Positions 33,623 to 43,831 of a DNA stretch of 64,000 bases are shown here, piece by piece. How positions within the stretch are numbered: the stretch's first letter is position 1; the number at the start of each line of letters is the position of its first letter. This DNA comes from CALXVA01 sp944393025 (GTDB lineage Bacteria > Bacillota > Clostridia > TANB77 > CAG-508): assembly GCA_963931445.1 (NCBI GenBank), contig OZ007016.1:434001-498000 (forward strand), written 5' to 3'. Below the pieces are notes generated by a model. It had not been told where the DNA came from and ran no database searches. It worked only from the letters and a program-made list of their open reading frames with translations. Both the position numbers and the translations under genes were made by a program.

Positions 33623-34004
33623 ATCTATAGAGGCTAATTTATTAAGCAAAGAACTTATGAAATATTTACAAGAATATAAAGAAGATATTGATGAAGAAAT
33701 TGAAGAAACTGCAAATGGTGTGGGAAAAAAAGCAGTTGAAGAACTTAAACAAATATCTCCAATGGGGGCAAGAAAAGAATATTGCAAAGGTTGGAGGCTA
33801 AAAAAAGACAAGTTAGGTAAAAATAGATATTCAATAAAAATTCATAACAAAACAGATTATCAATTAACTCATTTGCTAGAATTTGGACATGCTACTAAAA
33901 ATGGAGGAAGGACAAAACCTCAGCCACATATAAGACCCACAGAAGAAAAGTACAAAAAAGAATTTGAACAAGAATTAAAGAAAAAAATAGGAGGTATTAA
34001 ATGA
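33615..34004 (+). CDS. HK97 gp10-like tail completion protein
   Basis: 129 aa with the typical late H-L-L-E-F-G-H-A-T-K-N-G and R-P-T-E-E-K-Y, characteristic of the HK97 gp10 family that stabilises the head-tail joint. The frame is intact with ATGA overlap to the next gene. Confidence 0.85.
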   Translation: MSKSIEANLLSKELMKYLQEYKEDIDEEIEETANGVGKKAVEELKQISPMGARKEYCKGWRLKKDKLGKNRYSIKIHNKTDYQLTHLLEFGHATKNGGRTKPQPHIRPTEEKYKKEFEQELKKKIGGIK

Positions 34005-34312
34005 CATTACAAGAGCTAAAAAAGCGTTGTGAAGATGCAGGTTTTAAATATGCCTATGGTAAATTTAAAAAGCCAACAGAACCTCCACATTTGGTTGCTA
34101 TAACAGTTGATACGGATAATTTTATGGCTGATAATAAAGTCTTTTATGTTAAAACACCTATTCAATTAGATTATACATACATAGATAAAAATTTAGAAGA
34201 ACAAAACAAAATAGAAAAAGAAATTCTAGGGGATATCCCTTGGAATAAAACAGATGAAACTTATTTGCAAGACGAAGATGTCTGGCAAGTAAGTTATTTT
34301 TTTGAAATTTAA
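34001..34312 (+). CDS. Minor tail / tail-terminator-like protein
   Basis: 103 aa, beta-rich. It sits between the gp10-like gene and the major tail protein, where the tail terminator is normally encoded. F-A-Y-G-K-F matches a clostridial phage family of this kind. The precise role is inferred. Confidence 0.65.
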   Translation: MTLQELKKRCEDAGFKYAYGKFKKPTEPPHLVAITVDTDNFMADNKVFYVKTPIQLDYTYIDKNLEEQNKIEKEILGDIPWNKTDETYLQDEDVWQVSYFFEI

Positions 34313-34335
34313 ATGAAGAAAGGAAGTATAAAAAT

Positions 34336-34920
34336 ATGGCAGGAACAGCAAATAATAAAGTTAAATTTGGGTTAAGCAATGTACATATTGCTAAAATCAC
34401 AGAAGCAGATGGAGAAATTACATATAGTACTCCGTTTCCAATGCCTGGAGCTAAAAGCCTAACAGCTGATCCAGAAGGAGAAACAACTAAATTTTATGCT
34501 GATAATGTAGTTTACTATATAGCAAATTCTAATCAAGGATATAACGGAGATTTGGAAATAGCTATGATTATAAAACAATTTTTTACAGAGATATTAGGAC
34601 AACAAGAAGATACAAATGGAGCAATATTTGAAAGTGCAGATGACATTAATGCTAGATTTGCATTAATGGGAGAAATAGAAGGAGATGTAAAGAAAAGAAG
34701 ATTTATTTACTATGATTGTACAGCAACAAGACCAAGTGCAGAAATGAATACTGTTGAAGAATCAAAAGAGCCACAAACAGATACTATATCAATTACAATG
34801 GCTCCAAGAAGTTCAGACAAGGTAATAAAAGCTGTTATAGAACCAAATGAAACAAATCAAGATGTATATGATACATTCTTTACTAAAGTATATGAGAAAA
34901 ATGCTGTAGCAGGTGTATAG
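34336..34920 (+). CDS. Major tail (tube) protein
   Basis: 194 aa. V-K-F-G-L-S-N-V-H-I-A near the N-terminus and the long beta-rich body match phi13-type major tail proteins. It polymerises into the tail tube. AAGGAAGTATAAAAAT precedes the ATG. Confidence 0.9.
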   Translation: MAGTANNKVKFGLSNVHIAKITEADGEITYSTPFPMPGAKSLTADPEGETTKFYADNVVYYIANSNQGYNGDLEIAMIIKQFFTEILGQQEDTNGAIFESADDINARFALMGEIEGDVKKRRFIYYDCTATRPSAEMNTVEESKEPQTDTISITMAPRSSDKVIKAVIEPNETNQDVYDTFFTKVYEKNAVAGV

Positions 34921-34930
34921 GAGGTAATTT

Positions 34931-35552
34931 ATGAAACAAATAGTAATTGAAGGCAATAGTTATGATATAGAATGTAATGCACTAACATTTATTTTGCATA
35001 AAAGACTTTTTAATAAAGGCATTATGCAAGATATTCATGTTCTACAAAATTATTTAATAACTCAAACTTTAAAAACTAATGAAATAAGGCAAAAATTTCC
35101 AAATATGACAGAAAGCGAATTAGAGAATGCTATCTCTAATTTTATGAATAACTATATAGATGATTTTATAGAGGCAATAACAAGAATAGCTTATACACTT
35201 ATGTATACAGCTAACGATAAAATAAAAAGATATGATGAATTTTTAAGGAGCATCAAAAATTTTAAAATTGATGATGAGTGGATTGTTGAGGTAACGGAAT
35301 TTGCCGTAGATTGCTTTTGTTAATAAAGAAGTATCTAAAGAATTAGAAAAGATGCAAGGAGATAGTGAAGAGCCACTATTTCCAGAGCATCATTTTTTAT
35401 TAGCATGTTTAAGACTAGGATTATCAATTCAAGATTTAAAATTTTTAACTTATGTAGATGTCATGAAAATTTTTTTATCAATAGAAACAAAAAAAGAAAA
35501 TACAAGAATAAGAAAAGCAACACAAGCTGATATTGATAAGTTATTAATGTAG
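34931..35552 (+). CDS. Tail assembly chaperone with programmed +1 frameshift (gpG/gpGT-like)
   Basis: Frame 0 (34931-35323) gives a 130-aa chaperone. The adjoining frame (to 35552) continues with V-N-K-E-V-S-K-E-L-E-K and the conserved E-E-P-L-F-P-E-H-H-F acidic segment. The join is TTT TGT TAA at 35315-35323: tRNA-Phe can move one base within the TTTT run and still pair with TTT, after which GTT AAT AAA is read. The fused product is about 206 aa. Both short and fused forms are needed in siphophages before the tape measure gene. No CGG is involved, so this is separate from the CGG events. Confidence 0.85.
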
Positions 35553-35561
35553 GAGGAAAAA

Positions 35562-38351
35562 ATGGCAGGTAGTATTAAAGGAATAATAGTTGAAATAGGT
35601 GGAGACACAAGTGGTCTTCAAAAAGCATTAAGTAAAGTTAATTCTGCCACCTCTAGTTTAAGCAAGGAGCTTAGAGGCGTAAACTCTTTACTTAAGCTAG
35701 ATACTTCAGGAACTGAGCTTGCTTCTCAAAAGCAAGAAATATTAAAAAAGAGCATAGAAGAAACTAGTGAAAAACTAAAAATATTAAAAGAAACACAACA
35801 AAGGGCAGATGATGCAATAGCAAGTGGAACTAGAATATCAGATGAGAATTATAGAAATTTACAAAGAGAAATCATAAATACTGAAAATAAATTAAAAGAT
35901 TTGCAAGTACAAGCATCTAAATGGACAATCGCAGGAAGAGCAATAGAAGAAATTGGAACTAAAATAGAAAATGTAGGATCTAAAATAGATAGTTTAGGTA
36001 ATAAATTAACAACTAGAGTGACAGCTCCACTTATAGCATTAGGAGTGGTAGGAGTTCAATCAGTAGCTAAACAAGAAGCAGCAATGCAACAAGTTGAACT
36101 TATCTATGGAGATGCATCAGAGGCAATAAAAAATTTTGCTGAAAATACTGCAATATCATACAATATGTCAACTCAAGAAGCTTATAAATATTCACAAATA
36201 TATGGTAATTTAATTCAATCAATAACAGATGATGAAGAAGAAAATGCATTATATACACAAGAGCTACTAAAAGCGTCTTCTGTAATAGCTTCTGCGACAG
36301 GTAGAACGATGGAAGATGTTATGGATAGGATTAGGTCCGGTCTACTTGGAAATACTGAAGCAATTGAAGATTTGGGTGTAAATGTAAATGTATCTTTATT
36401 AGAAAGTACAGATGCATTTAAGAAATTTGCAGGAGACAAGAGTTGGAATCAATTAGACTTTCAAACTCAACAGCAAATTAGATTATTTGGTATTTTAGAG
36501 CAAACAACTAAGAAATATGGAGATGAAGTAAATAAGAATACTTCATCAGATATACAAAAATTAACAGCTAAATTTAAGAATCTGACAAGTAGTTTAAGTA
36601 AAAAATTATTACCAATTGCAAATAAATTAATTAATAAAGCAGATGATTTTTTAGATAAACTAGATGATTTAACAGATGAAGAAATGAATAATATAATACA
36701 AATAGGTTTAATGGTAGCAGCAGCTGGACCTCTTGTTAAAATATTAGGGACTACAACAAAAATGGTAGGTGGAACAGCCAAAGGAATAGGAATTTTTAGC
36801 CAAGCAATAGCAGTAGCAACAAACAAAACTACTTCTAGTGTAACTTCAGTAAATAATTTAGCAAAAGTAATTTCAGGTTTAACAAGTCCTGTTGGAATAG
36901 CAATCACTATTATTGGAGCTTTAGCAGCTGTTATTGGAACTCAACTATACATGGCAAACAAGAAAACTTCTGAAAGTTTTAAATCATTCATAGATGGAAT
37001 GACCGAATATAACAATGGAATACAACAAGCTGAAGGCTATTTGCAAAGATTTAATGATACTTTGTTTACTTCAACAAAAGAACAGTCTAAACTCGAAGAA
37101 GAAATGAAGTCTATTCAAGAAGGAATTACTAAAATTAGCAAGACAGCTTCTGACGAAAGAAGAAATTATACTCAAGAAGAAATTGAACAATTAGACGAAT
37201 ATTTTACTAAACTAAATGATTTGCAATCGAAAATGATGAAAATACAAGAAAGTCAAGGTGACACTTTAGTTCAAACAGCAGAATCAGAAAGTGAATCTTT
37301 TGAAGGAAGCTATCAAGAATATGTTGCCCGTTCACAAGATTGGATTAAGACTGCTCAAGATCATTATTCTCAACAAAAAGAATTGGCAGAACAATATAGA
37401 ATAGATTCCATAACAAATTTAAATACAATGTATGATGAGGAAGATAGAATAAATAATGAACAGTACAATAAAGAGTTAGAAAGAATAAACAATGAATATA
37501 ACACAAGAATAACTTCTGCATCAGAACAAGTAAAAGAAATTACAGAAATATATTCACAAGGTATGACTAATAGAATAAAAAATGAAGAAAATATGTGGCC
37601 ATTATTACAAGAAGTAAAATCAAGAACAGAAGCTATAGAAAAACAACATGCTGAAAATGTTGCAAATATAAAAAGGTGGACTATAGATGATAGTGCTTTG
37701 CAAAACAATTTGCTACAAGGTGCAGAAATGGCACATAAAGAAAGTTTAAAGAAAATCTATAATGAAATGGACGAAAACTTGAGTGATTCACAACAAAAAC
37801 AATTGCAAGCATGGATTCAAAATTTGGTTAATACAGAATTATATGGTGGAAAAATAGAGAATGAAAACAAAGATATTGCTAAAGCTATAATAACTACATG
37901 GCAAGGAATGCCGAAAGATGCTAAAGAAGACATGAAAGATACAATGCAGGGAATGCTTGATGGAATGGAGAGTAAAGAGTCAACATTATATTCAAAAGCA
38001 GCTTCTATAGCAGATAATATTATTGGAACATTAGAAAAAGTCTTCAAAATAGGGTCTCCTTCAAAAGTTATGAGAAAATTATATAACTTTGTAATGCAAG
38101 GAATGGAACTAGGACTAGAAGACGAGGAAAATCAATTATATAAAGAGGCTGGAAATATAGCAAAAACGGTACAACAAAAATTAACTTATCCAGCATATAA
38201 CAATTCTAATTTAGGAAAACTAAACTCAAATGTAATAGATAGTACTCAAACAATTTTTACAACTCCAACTTTAAATATTTATACACAAGGAGAAGTGAAT
38301 ATTAGAAAAATTGCAGATGAAGTTAATAGAATATTTGGTTCTCAATATTGA
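35562..38351 (+). CDS. Tail tape measure protein
   Basis: 929 aa. Residues 1-130 are coiled coil; 140-170 and 390-465 are hydrophobic or glycine-rich segments that can enter membranes (I-G-L-M-V-A-A-A-G-P-L; S-P-V-G-I-A-I-T-I-I-G-A-L). The C-terminal part holds I-G-S-P-S-K-V-M as in the tape-measure family. It sets tail length and helps DNA entry. At about 0.15 nm per residue it predicts a tail near 140 nm. Confidence 0.93.
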   Translation: MAGSIKGIIVEIGGDTSGLQKALSKVNSATSSLSKELRGVNSLLKLDTSGTELASQKQEILKKSIEETSEKLKILKETQQRADDAIASGTRISDENYRNLQREIINTENKLKDLQVQASKWTIAGRAIEEIGTKIENVGSKIDSLGNKLTTRVTAPLIALGVVGVQSVAKQEAAMQQVELIYGDASEAIKNFAENTAISYNMSTQEAYKYSQIYGNLIQSITDDEEENALYTQELLKASSVIASATGRTMEDVMDRIRSGLLGNTEAIEDLGVNVNVSLLESTDAFKKFAGDKSWNQLDFQTQQQIRLFGILEQTTKKYGDEVNKNTSSDIQKLTAKFKNLTSSLSKKLLPIANKLINKADDFLDKLDDLTDEEMNNIIQIGLMVAAAGPLVKILGTTTKMVGGTAKGIGIFSQAIAVATNKTTSSVTSVNNLAKVISGLTSPVGIAITIIGALAAVIGTQLYMANKKTSESFKSFIDGMTEYNNGIQQAEGYLQRFNDTLFTSTKEQSKLEEEMKSIQEGITKISKTASDERRNYTQEEIEQLDEYFTKLNDLQSKMMKIQESQGDTLVQTAESESESFEGSYQEYVARSQDWIKTAQDHYSQQKELAEQYRIDSITNLNTMYDEEDRINNEQYNKELERINNEYNTRITSASEQVKEITEIYSQGMTNRIKNEENMWPLLQEVKSRTEAIEKQHAENVANIKRWTIDDSALQNNLLQGAEMAHKESLKKIYNEMDENLSDSQQKQLQAWIQNLVNTELYGGKIENENKDIAKAIITTWQGMPKDAKEDMKDTMQGMLDGMESKESTLYSKAASIADNIIGTLEKVFKIGSPSKVMRKLYNFVMQGMELGLEDEENQLYKEAGNIAKTVQQKLTYPAYNNSNLGKLNSNVIDSTQTIFTTPTLNIYTQGEVNIRKIADEVNRIFGSQY

Positions 38352-38400
38352 CAAAATTAGACATATAGGTTAAAATCTCCTAAAAAGGGGGGAATAAAAA

Positions 38401-39252
38401 ATGTCAGAAAATTTAGAAGAGAAGAAACCAATTTATAAAAAATGGTGGATTTGGGTAATAGTTGCTATTGTAATATTAGGCATTGGCTCAAATTCAATTC
38501 AAAACAATACACAACAAGCAACAATTAATAGTAATGTAGTAGAAAGCAAGAATTATGAGCATATAAGTTATACTTTGCAAAATGACTCTACGGAAAAAAT
38601 TGAAAAATTAGCTGTAAAAGAAGATATTTCTAGCGAAGAAATGAAAAAAATATATAATGAGGAGAAAGAAAAAAATACTAATTATAAAACATATACTATA
38701 TGGTTTTTTTCGGACAAAGACACGGCACTAAAGGCTAATAATTATGAATTGGGATATGTTACTAGTAAAGATGGAAAAATTATTGTAGAAAATAAAAAAG
38801 AAATTAAAGAAGCGGAAGATAAAAAGAAGGCAGAAGAAGAAGCAAAAAAAATAGCAGAGAAAGCTGAGGAAGAAGCTAAGAAAAAGGCAGAACAAGAAGA
38901 ACAAGAATTTAAAGAAAGTTGCAAAAAATATTCTTTTGAAGAATTAGCAAGAAATCCAGAAAAAATAGAAGGAACAAATGTAAAAATAAATGGAGAGGTA
39001 ATACAAGCATTATATGGAAATGATTCTGTTGATTTACGAATAAATATCACAAAAGAAGGTACATATACAACATATTATACTGATACTGTATATGTTGTAT
39101 ATTATCCTGAAGATGGAGAAGATAAAATATTAGAAGATGATATTGTAACTGTATATGGTACAGCACAAGGAGATTACTCATATACAAGTACAATAGGTGC
39201 AAAAATAACACTTCCACTTATTTATGGTAAATATGTTACAATAAATAAATAG
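38401..39252 (+). CDS. Membrane-anchored coiled-coil protein with OB-like domain (moron)
   Basis: 283 aa: a short cytoplasmic start, one transmembrane segment (residues about 15-34), an extracellular region, a Lys/Glu/Ala coiled coil (about 135-180), then a beta-rich domain (V-K-I-N-G-E-V-I-Q-A-L-Y, later V-T-V-Y-G-T-A-Q-G) resembling an OB fold. It has its own GGGGGG ribosome site and is followed by a terminator, splitting the tail operon. That suggests an independently expressed lysogenic gene, perhaps altering the host surface. Role unknown. Confidence 0.65.
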   Translation: MSENLEEKKPIYKKWWIWVIVAIVILGIGSNSIQNNTQQATINSNVVESKNYEHISYTLQNDSTEKIEKLAVKEDISSEEMKKIYNEEKEKNTNYKTYTIWFFSDKDTALKANNYELGYVTSKDGKIIVENKKEIKEAEDKKKAEEEAKKIAEKAEEEAKKKAEQEEQEFKESCKKYSFEELARNPEKIEGTNVKINGEVIQALYGNDSVDLRINITKEGTYTTYYTDTVYVVYYPEDGEDKILEDDIVTVYGTAQGDYSYTSTIGAKITLPLIYGKYVTINK

Positions 39253-39267
39253 TAATTGATTTAGAAA

Positions 39268-39298
39268 AATAGATACTTAAGTAGTATCTATTTTTTAT
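39268..39298 (+). terminator. Terminator after the moron gene
   Basis: AATAGATACT and AGTATCTATT pair around TAAGT, followed by TTTTTT. Confidence 0.8.
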
Positions 39299-39467
39299 AA
39301 AAAATTTAAAATACCTCTAGATTATTGTGTGTAGGTTTATAATAAACGACACTTCAAATTCAATTTTAAGGCGTTTAAAATTTAAAATAATATATTTACA
39401 TAGCTTGATTTTAAGCTGGAAATAGCAGTTTTATGACTGTTCTTTTTTGTACGCAAAAGGAGGAAAA
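39299..39467 (+). other. Intergenic region before the distal tail gene
   Basis: 170 bases without a gene. A weak promoter-like TATAAT occurs near 39339. A short hairpin CAGT-TTTATG-ACTG with a T-run lies at 39425-39450, just before the AAAGGAGG ribosome site. Probably a transcription restart for the rest of the tail operon. Confidence 0.45.
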
Positions 39468-40325
39468 ATGGTTAGAGAGTTTAAACTAATAAACGAAAAA
39501 GGTCAAGAGTTTTCTTTGATGGATATACAAAAATATTGCTTATTAACAGATCCAGATGGACTTGGTTATTCTTATACAACAGAGTACCAACAATTAGGAA
39601 ATACATTTATAAGTAATTTAAGAAATATGGAACAAGGACAGATTAGTGGAACTCTTAACTTTTTAAGTTATGATAATTATACTTCTTTTGTAGATTTTAT
39701 AGAAAGCTCAGAAAATTTGAAGTTTGGTTATAAGATACCATATAAAGATGGTAGTACAAAAGAATATTTTAAAGATATACAAATTCAAAGTTTATCTAAG
39801 ACACAGTTGCAAACTAATGGAATCTTAGCTGAGGCAGTCACATTTGACTGTCTTTCTTTGTGGTATGAAGAGAATACAGTAATTTATAAAATAGAGCCAC
39901 AGTCAAATGAAATTCGTTGGGATTTTAAATGGGATAGTAAATTTACAGATTATGATACAAGAAATTTACAGTACATTAATAAAGGACATGTGGAAGCTCC
40001 AGTCATAATAGAAATTGATGGACACATTGTAAACCCTAGAATTGAACTATATGTAGAAGGAGAGTTATATCAGACTGTCGAAGTTACAGTAGATATAGCT
40101 GAATATGAAAAACTTTTATATGATAGTAGAGAAAACAAGTTCTATATAGGTAGACAAAATACAGATGGAACAAAGAGTAGTTTATTTAGTTTAGATCATA
40201 TAAAATTTGAAAATGATAATGTAATAAGACTACCAAAAGGTAGAAGTTGTGAACTTAAATTAAAGGCAGAAAATGAGGTCCTAAATGCTCAAATAACTAT
40301 ACTTCCACAATATAAGGCTGTATAG
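39468..40325 (+). CDS. Distal tail protein (Dit-like)
   Basis: 285 aa from the ATG after AAAAGGAGGAAAA. N-terminal F-K-L-I-N-E-K-G-Q-E-F-S-L and a two-domain beta-rich body match siphophage distal tail proteins, which form the hub between tube and baseplate. It is positioned directly after the tape measure and moron genes. Confidence 0.8.
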   Translation: MVREFKLINEKGQEFSLMDIQKYCLLTDPDGLGYSYTTEYQQLGNTFISNLRNMEQGQISGTLNFLSYDNYTSFVDFIESSENLKFGYKIPYKDGSTKEYFKDIQIQSLSKTQLQTNGILAEAVTFDCLSLWYEENTVIYKIEPQSNEIRWDFKWDSKFTDYDTRNLQYINKGHVEAPVIIEIDGHIVNPRIELYVEGELYQTVEVTVDIAEYEKLLYDSRENKFYIGRQNTDGTKSSLFSLDHIKFENDNVIRLPKGRSCELKLKAENEVLNAQITILPQYKAV

Positions 40326-40335
40326 GAGGTGCAAT

Positions 40336-41580
40336 ATGAAAAATGAACTTATTGTAAAATTTAATGAGCAAGACTATATTGCATTTTATAATAGTCAAAG
40401 TGGGTATTATGAATTAGAACTAAAAGCTCCTGATAATGGTGGTATTTACAATGCAGATATAACTTTTACAGATTTATATGGAGAAGTATATGAAGATACA
40501 GTTCCTGTACAAGTATGGGCAAAAGAACTTATAAAAATAGAAACTAATAAGGTTTTTATGTGGATATTTGATTTTAATAACTTCTCTGTAAAAGACATTG
40601 TGGAAATTGCAAATTATGAAATAAATATAGATGAAGAAACGAATGCAAATACAATAATAAATGTCTTAAAGAAAACTACAGCAAAAGCAAGAGACATAGT
40701 AGTAATTAAGAAAAACAATGAAGTAATTTATTGGGGAACAACTGATAATATACAAAATGAAGATGGAAAATCTTTATATGAATATACAATAAAATATATA
40801 ACTAATTTATTTAATCAGAATGTAATATTAAAAAATGAAGAATTAATAAAAACAACTGGAGTTGAAGATTTTATAGCAAAGACAATAACAGACAACTTTA
40901 TATCAAATTCAGATACTTTTTTAAATCTTACATATTTGCAAGTTGTAGTAAAAACACATACAAAGAAAAATACAACTGTATCAAATGTAGACAATGGAAT
41001 CTATAATTTACACACTTGGATGACAAACTGTACGCAATTATATGATATTGTGTACAGTTTTAATATTGTAAATAAAAAATTAGTTGTGACAATAGAAAGT
41101 AAAGAAATGCAAAAAGAGCTAATAGATGTTAAAGCTCAACCTATTTCGAATTATACAGAGGTTTTTGAAACTGATGTGGTAAGTAAAGTAACAGTTTTAT
41201 ATGATAAAGAAAACGAAATAGAAAAAAAAGGACAATACACACTTTATCTACTAAATGACAGAAGTACAACTACTGATATGGAAAATGAAAATAGAGCAGA
41301 GGGAAAAGTAGAAACTGTCTATACTGTAAATAAGGAAGATGCAGAACAAATGGCTTTAGATAAAATGAAAGCTAATTCATATAATCACAATATCACATTT
41401 GCGTATAACGATAGATTTATTCCAGTTGGTACACCAATTGCAATAAAAACAAAAGAGTCATTAATATTTGATACTTATATTTCAGCAGTAAAAATTTCAC
41501 AAAACAAATTTTACGAGTATACCTGTGGAAATATTCGTATTAACTTTATTGATAAATTATTAAAAGAGAGGAGAAAGTAA
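40336..41580 (+). CDS. Tail/baseplate protein (Tal-like or minor structural)
   Basis: 414 aa, beta-rich. It begins with an Ig-like segment (F-N-E-Q-D-Y-I-A-F-Y) and then a region resembling phage endopeptidase-tail or Gp37-like proteins (V-V-I-K-K-N-N-E-V-I-Y-W-G, Y-T-C-G-N-I-R-I-N-F near the end). It probably forms the tail tip. Exact family uncertain. AGGAGGTGCAAT gives the ribosome site. Confidence 0.7.
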   Translation: MKNELIVKFNEQDYIAFYNSQSGYYELELKAPDNGGIYNADITFTDLYGEVYEDTVPVQVWAKELIKIETNKVFMWIFDFNNFSVKDIVEIANYEINIDEETNANTIINVLKKTTAKARDIVVIKKNNEVIYWGTTDNIQNEDGKSLYEYTIKYITNLFNQNVILKNEELIKTTGVEDFIAKTITDNFISNSDTFLNLTYLQVVVKTHTKKNTTVSNVDNGIYNLHTWMTNCTQLYDIVYSFNIVNKKLVVTIESKEMQKELIDVKAQPISNYTEVFETDVVSKVTVLYDKENEIEKKGQYTLYLLNDRSTTTDMENENRAEGKVETVYTVNKEDAEQMALDKMKANSYNHNITFAYNDRFIPVGTPIAIKTKESLIFDTYISAVKISQNKFYEYTCGNIRINFIDKLLKERRK

Positions 41581-41581
41581 A

Positions 41582-42620
41582 ATGTTAAAAGGACATGTTT
41601 TTTCAAAGCAATTATTTGGAAATCCAATATTTGCACTATTTATTAATACTTTTTTAAATGGAATAAATGGAGTATCAAATAATTATAAAAATGGAATGAA
41701 ACCAACTGCAAGTGGAACAACAATAACAATAGATAGTGGTGCAGTTTGTATTCAAGGAAGGTTTTTAGAAGAAGATACATATACATCTGTTCCAGTTGGT
41801 ACAGAATCAGCTTATTGTAAATTGGTAATCGAAATTGACTTAGATAAAGAAAATACAGATAGCGATTTTGCACAAGGAGTTTACAAAATAGTAAAAAGTA
41901 GTTCATCATATCCTAATCTAACACAAACAAATATTGTAAAAAATGTATCAGGGATATATCAATATGAATTGGCTCGTTTTAAAACTTCTGCAAGTGGTAT
42001 AACAGAGTTTCAAGATATGAGAACATATTTAGATTTTGATAGTATTTATGACCAAATGACAGAAGAATACAGAAGTGTATTACAACAATTACAAGAAGAA
42101 TTAGCAGGTGTAGAAAGCCAATCTAATGTATTATTAAAAACTGGAGGTGTAGTAAGTGGAGAAATTCAAATGGGAGAAGGCGGTGATATTACTGGTAATA
42201 TTTCTGCTAATGCTCGGAACAGCAACTAAATTAAAAACACCTAGAAATATATCTTTGACTGGAGATGTAACAGGCTCTGCAAGTTTTGATGGAAGTAATA
42301 ATGTAATTATAAATGCAGATATGGCAAATATAGCAGTTTTGACAGGAACTTTAACTGCGCAAGGTTCATCTAATGGTGGAAAAGACATAGCATATCCAAA
42401 TGGCTTTAATCAGGGCAATTGTATAGTAATATCTTTAGGCATAAAAACTAATGTCAAAGGGTTTAATTTTGTTGGAAATTATAAAGATTCTTCAGATTTA
42501 TTATATACAGGTTATGATCGAAGAATTAATTTAGAAGAAGAAAAAATATCTTTAGTAGTAAAGAATCCAAACACAGAATCTAAAACAATAGATTACAAAA
42601 TAGTATTAATGAAAATATAG
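41582..42620 (+). CDS. Tail fibre / receptor-binding protein (+1 recoding at CGG 42215-42217)
   Basis: 345 aa when read through. The N-terminal part (G-H-V-F-S-K-Q-L-F-G-N-P-I-F) is a baseplate-attachment type found in many clostridial prophages; the middle holds a coiled coil near residues 165-185. Frame 0 stops four codons after the CGG. Skipping C42215 gives A-N-A-G-T-A-T-K-L-K-T-P-R-N-I, a repeat very common in tail fibres, and then S-L-T-G-D-V-T-G-S-A, continuing to 42620. The restored motif makes the +1 reading convincing. Confidence 0.9.
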
Positions 42621-42629
42621 GTGAAAACT

Positions 42630-42821
42630 ATGGCAAATAAAATATTAGAAAAAATAATAGAACCTTCTAAAATAATTGTTGGTTCTACTTTTTTATTAAA
42701 AATAAAAGTAGACTTAGTAGAGTCATATCAGTTAGTAACTGAAAGAAACGAAAATATTATAACAGAACAAGGCGAAAATATTATTACGGAAGGAGATTTC
42801 TATAATGGACAAGAAAGTTAG
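42630..42821 (+). CDS. Small phage tail-region protein
   Basis: 63 aa with a repeated N-I-I-T-E-x-G-E-N-I-I-T-E segment at the C-terminus. Common small proteins of this kind sit between tail fibre genes. ATAGGTGAAAACT precedes the ATG. Its end overlaps the next gene by 17 bases. Confidence 0.55.
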   Translation: MANKILEKIIEPSKIIVGSTFLLKIKVDLVESYQLVTERNENIITEQGENIITEGDFYNGQES

Positions 42822-43204
42822 CGAATTGCTAGAAGCAACAAACATAAAAGATGAAGATATCATTATGATATTACAAAGTGGGCAAAATAAGAAAGCCACA
42901 GTAAATAAATTATTACCATTAAAAACAGAGATAGTAATATTAAGTTCAACAGTTGATGCAAATACAGATTATACAATACCTCTAGGCTATAAAGTAGGCA
43001 ATAATAGTTTAGAAGTATTTTATTGTTCTACTAAATTACAGAAGCGGAGTAGACTATATAGAAATAGGAGAAAATGGAAGTGTATCAAATATAATACAAT
43101 TTACAGAGTCTCTTGGCGATTTAGATATGACAGGAGTAGAAGGTTTTGAAAATTTCGAGGAAACATTGGAATTTGTAGTAAGGGGTGAGTATAGTGCAAG
43201 TTAA
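42805..43204 (+). CDS. Phage tail-fibre-associated protein (+1 recoding at CGG 43045-43047)
   Basis: 132 aa when read through. M-D-K-K-V-S-E-L-L-E-A is a typical opening of phage fibre accessory proteins. Frame 0 turns into a basic, low-quality tail after the CGG. Skipping C43045 gives Q-K-G-V-D-Y-I-E-I-G-E-N-G-S, then F-T-E-S-L-G-D-L, and stops at TAA 43202-43204, overlapping the next gene in a normal way. AAGGAGATTTCTATA gives the ribosome site. Confidence 0.8.
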
Positions 43205-43809
43205 AAAAATATTACAAAAATTAAAAAGATTAGATATATCAAAACTAGAAAAAGATATAATCTATGATAGTGTGGATTTAAATACTATTAACAATACTGA
43301 AACCGGTTCTTTTAATATATCTTGCACTAACAAACCATTTGAGGGTACTGGTGGAATTATTGAGACAATAAAAATGAGTGAAAATTATGCTGTTCAAAAA
43401 GCAATAAATGCATCTAACGGAGATAATTATCAAAGGTTAAAAATAGGAGGAACTTGGCAACCTTGGATTGCAAACATAGAAACAATAACAAATGAAAATG
43501 GAACAGCAATTAAGTTTCAAGATGGAACAATGATTCAATATGTATATATGGAAGTAACAGACCAAGCTATTGATAGTGCTTACGGTAGTTTATATAACGG
43601 TCTAAGAGTTTGGACTTTCCCTTTACCATTTGTTGGAACAAGGCCATCAGTAAGCTGTACCCAATTTCAATGGGGAAATGGAGCTAGTTGGGGTTCTGTA
43701 AGAGGAGCTAGTGCAACAACAGCTACATTAAGAGGCACAGATATTTCATCAAGAAGTGCTGGAACCACTACAAGTATATCTGCAATAGCAATACGGAAGA
43801 TGGAAATAA
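43185..43809 (+). CDS. Tail fibre tip protein with pyocin-knob-like domain (+1 recoding at CGG 43794-43796)
   Basis: 207 aa from GTG 43185 (GTG 43194 possible). The middle (G-G-I-I-E-T-I-K-M, then Q-R-L-K-I-G-G-T-W-Q-P-W) is a pyocin-knob-type module and the end is a fibre-tip fold. The in-frame CGG comes four codons before the restored end: skipping C43794 gives S-A-I-A-I-G-R-W-K then TAA 43807-43809. I-G-R-W-K at the very end is the standard finish of this fibre family; frame 0 would add a charged 16-residue tail instead. Confidence 0.85.
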
Positions 43810-43831
43810 AGGAAATGAAGGAGAGAAACAA

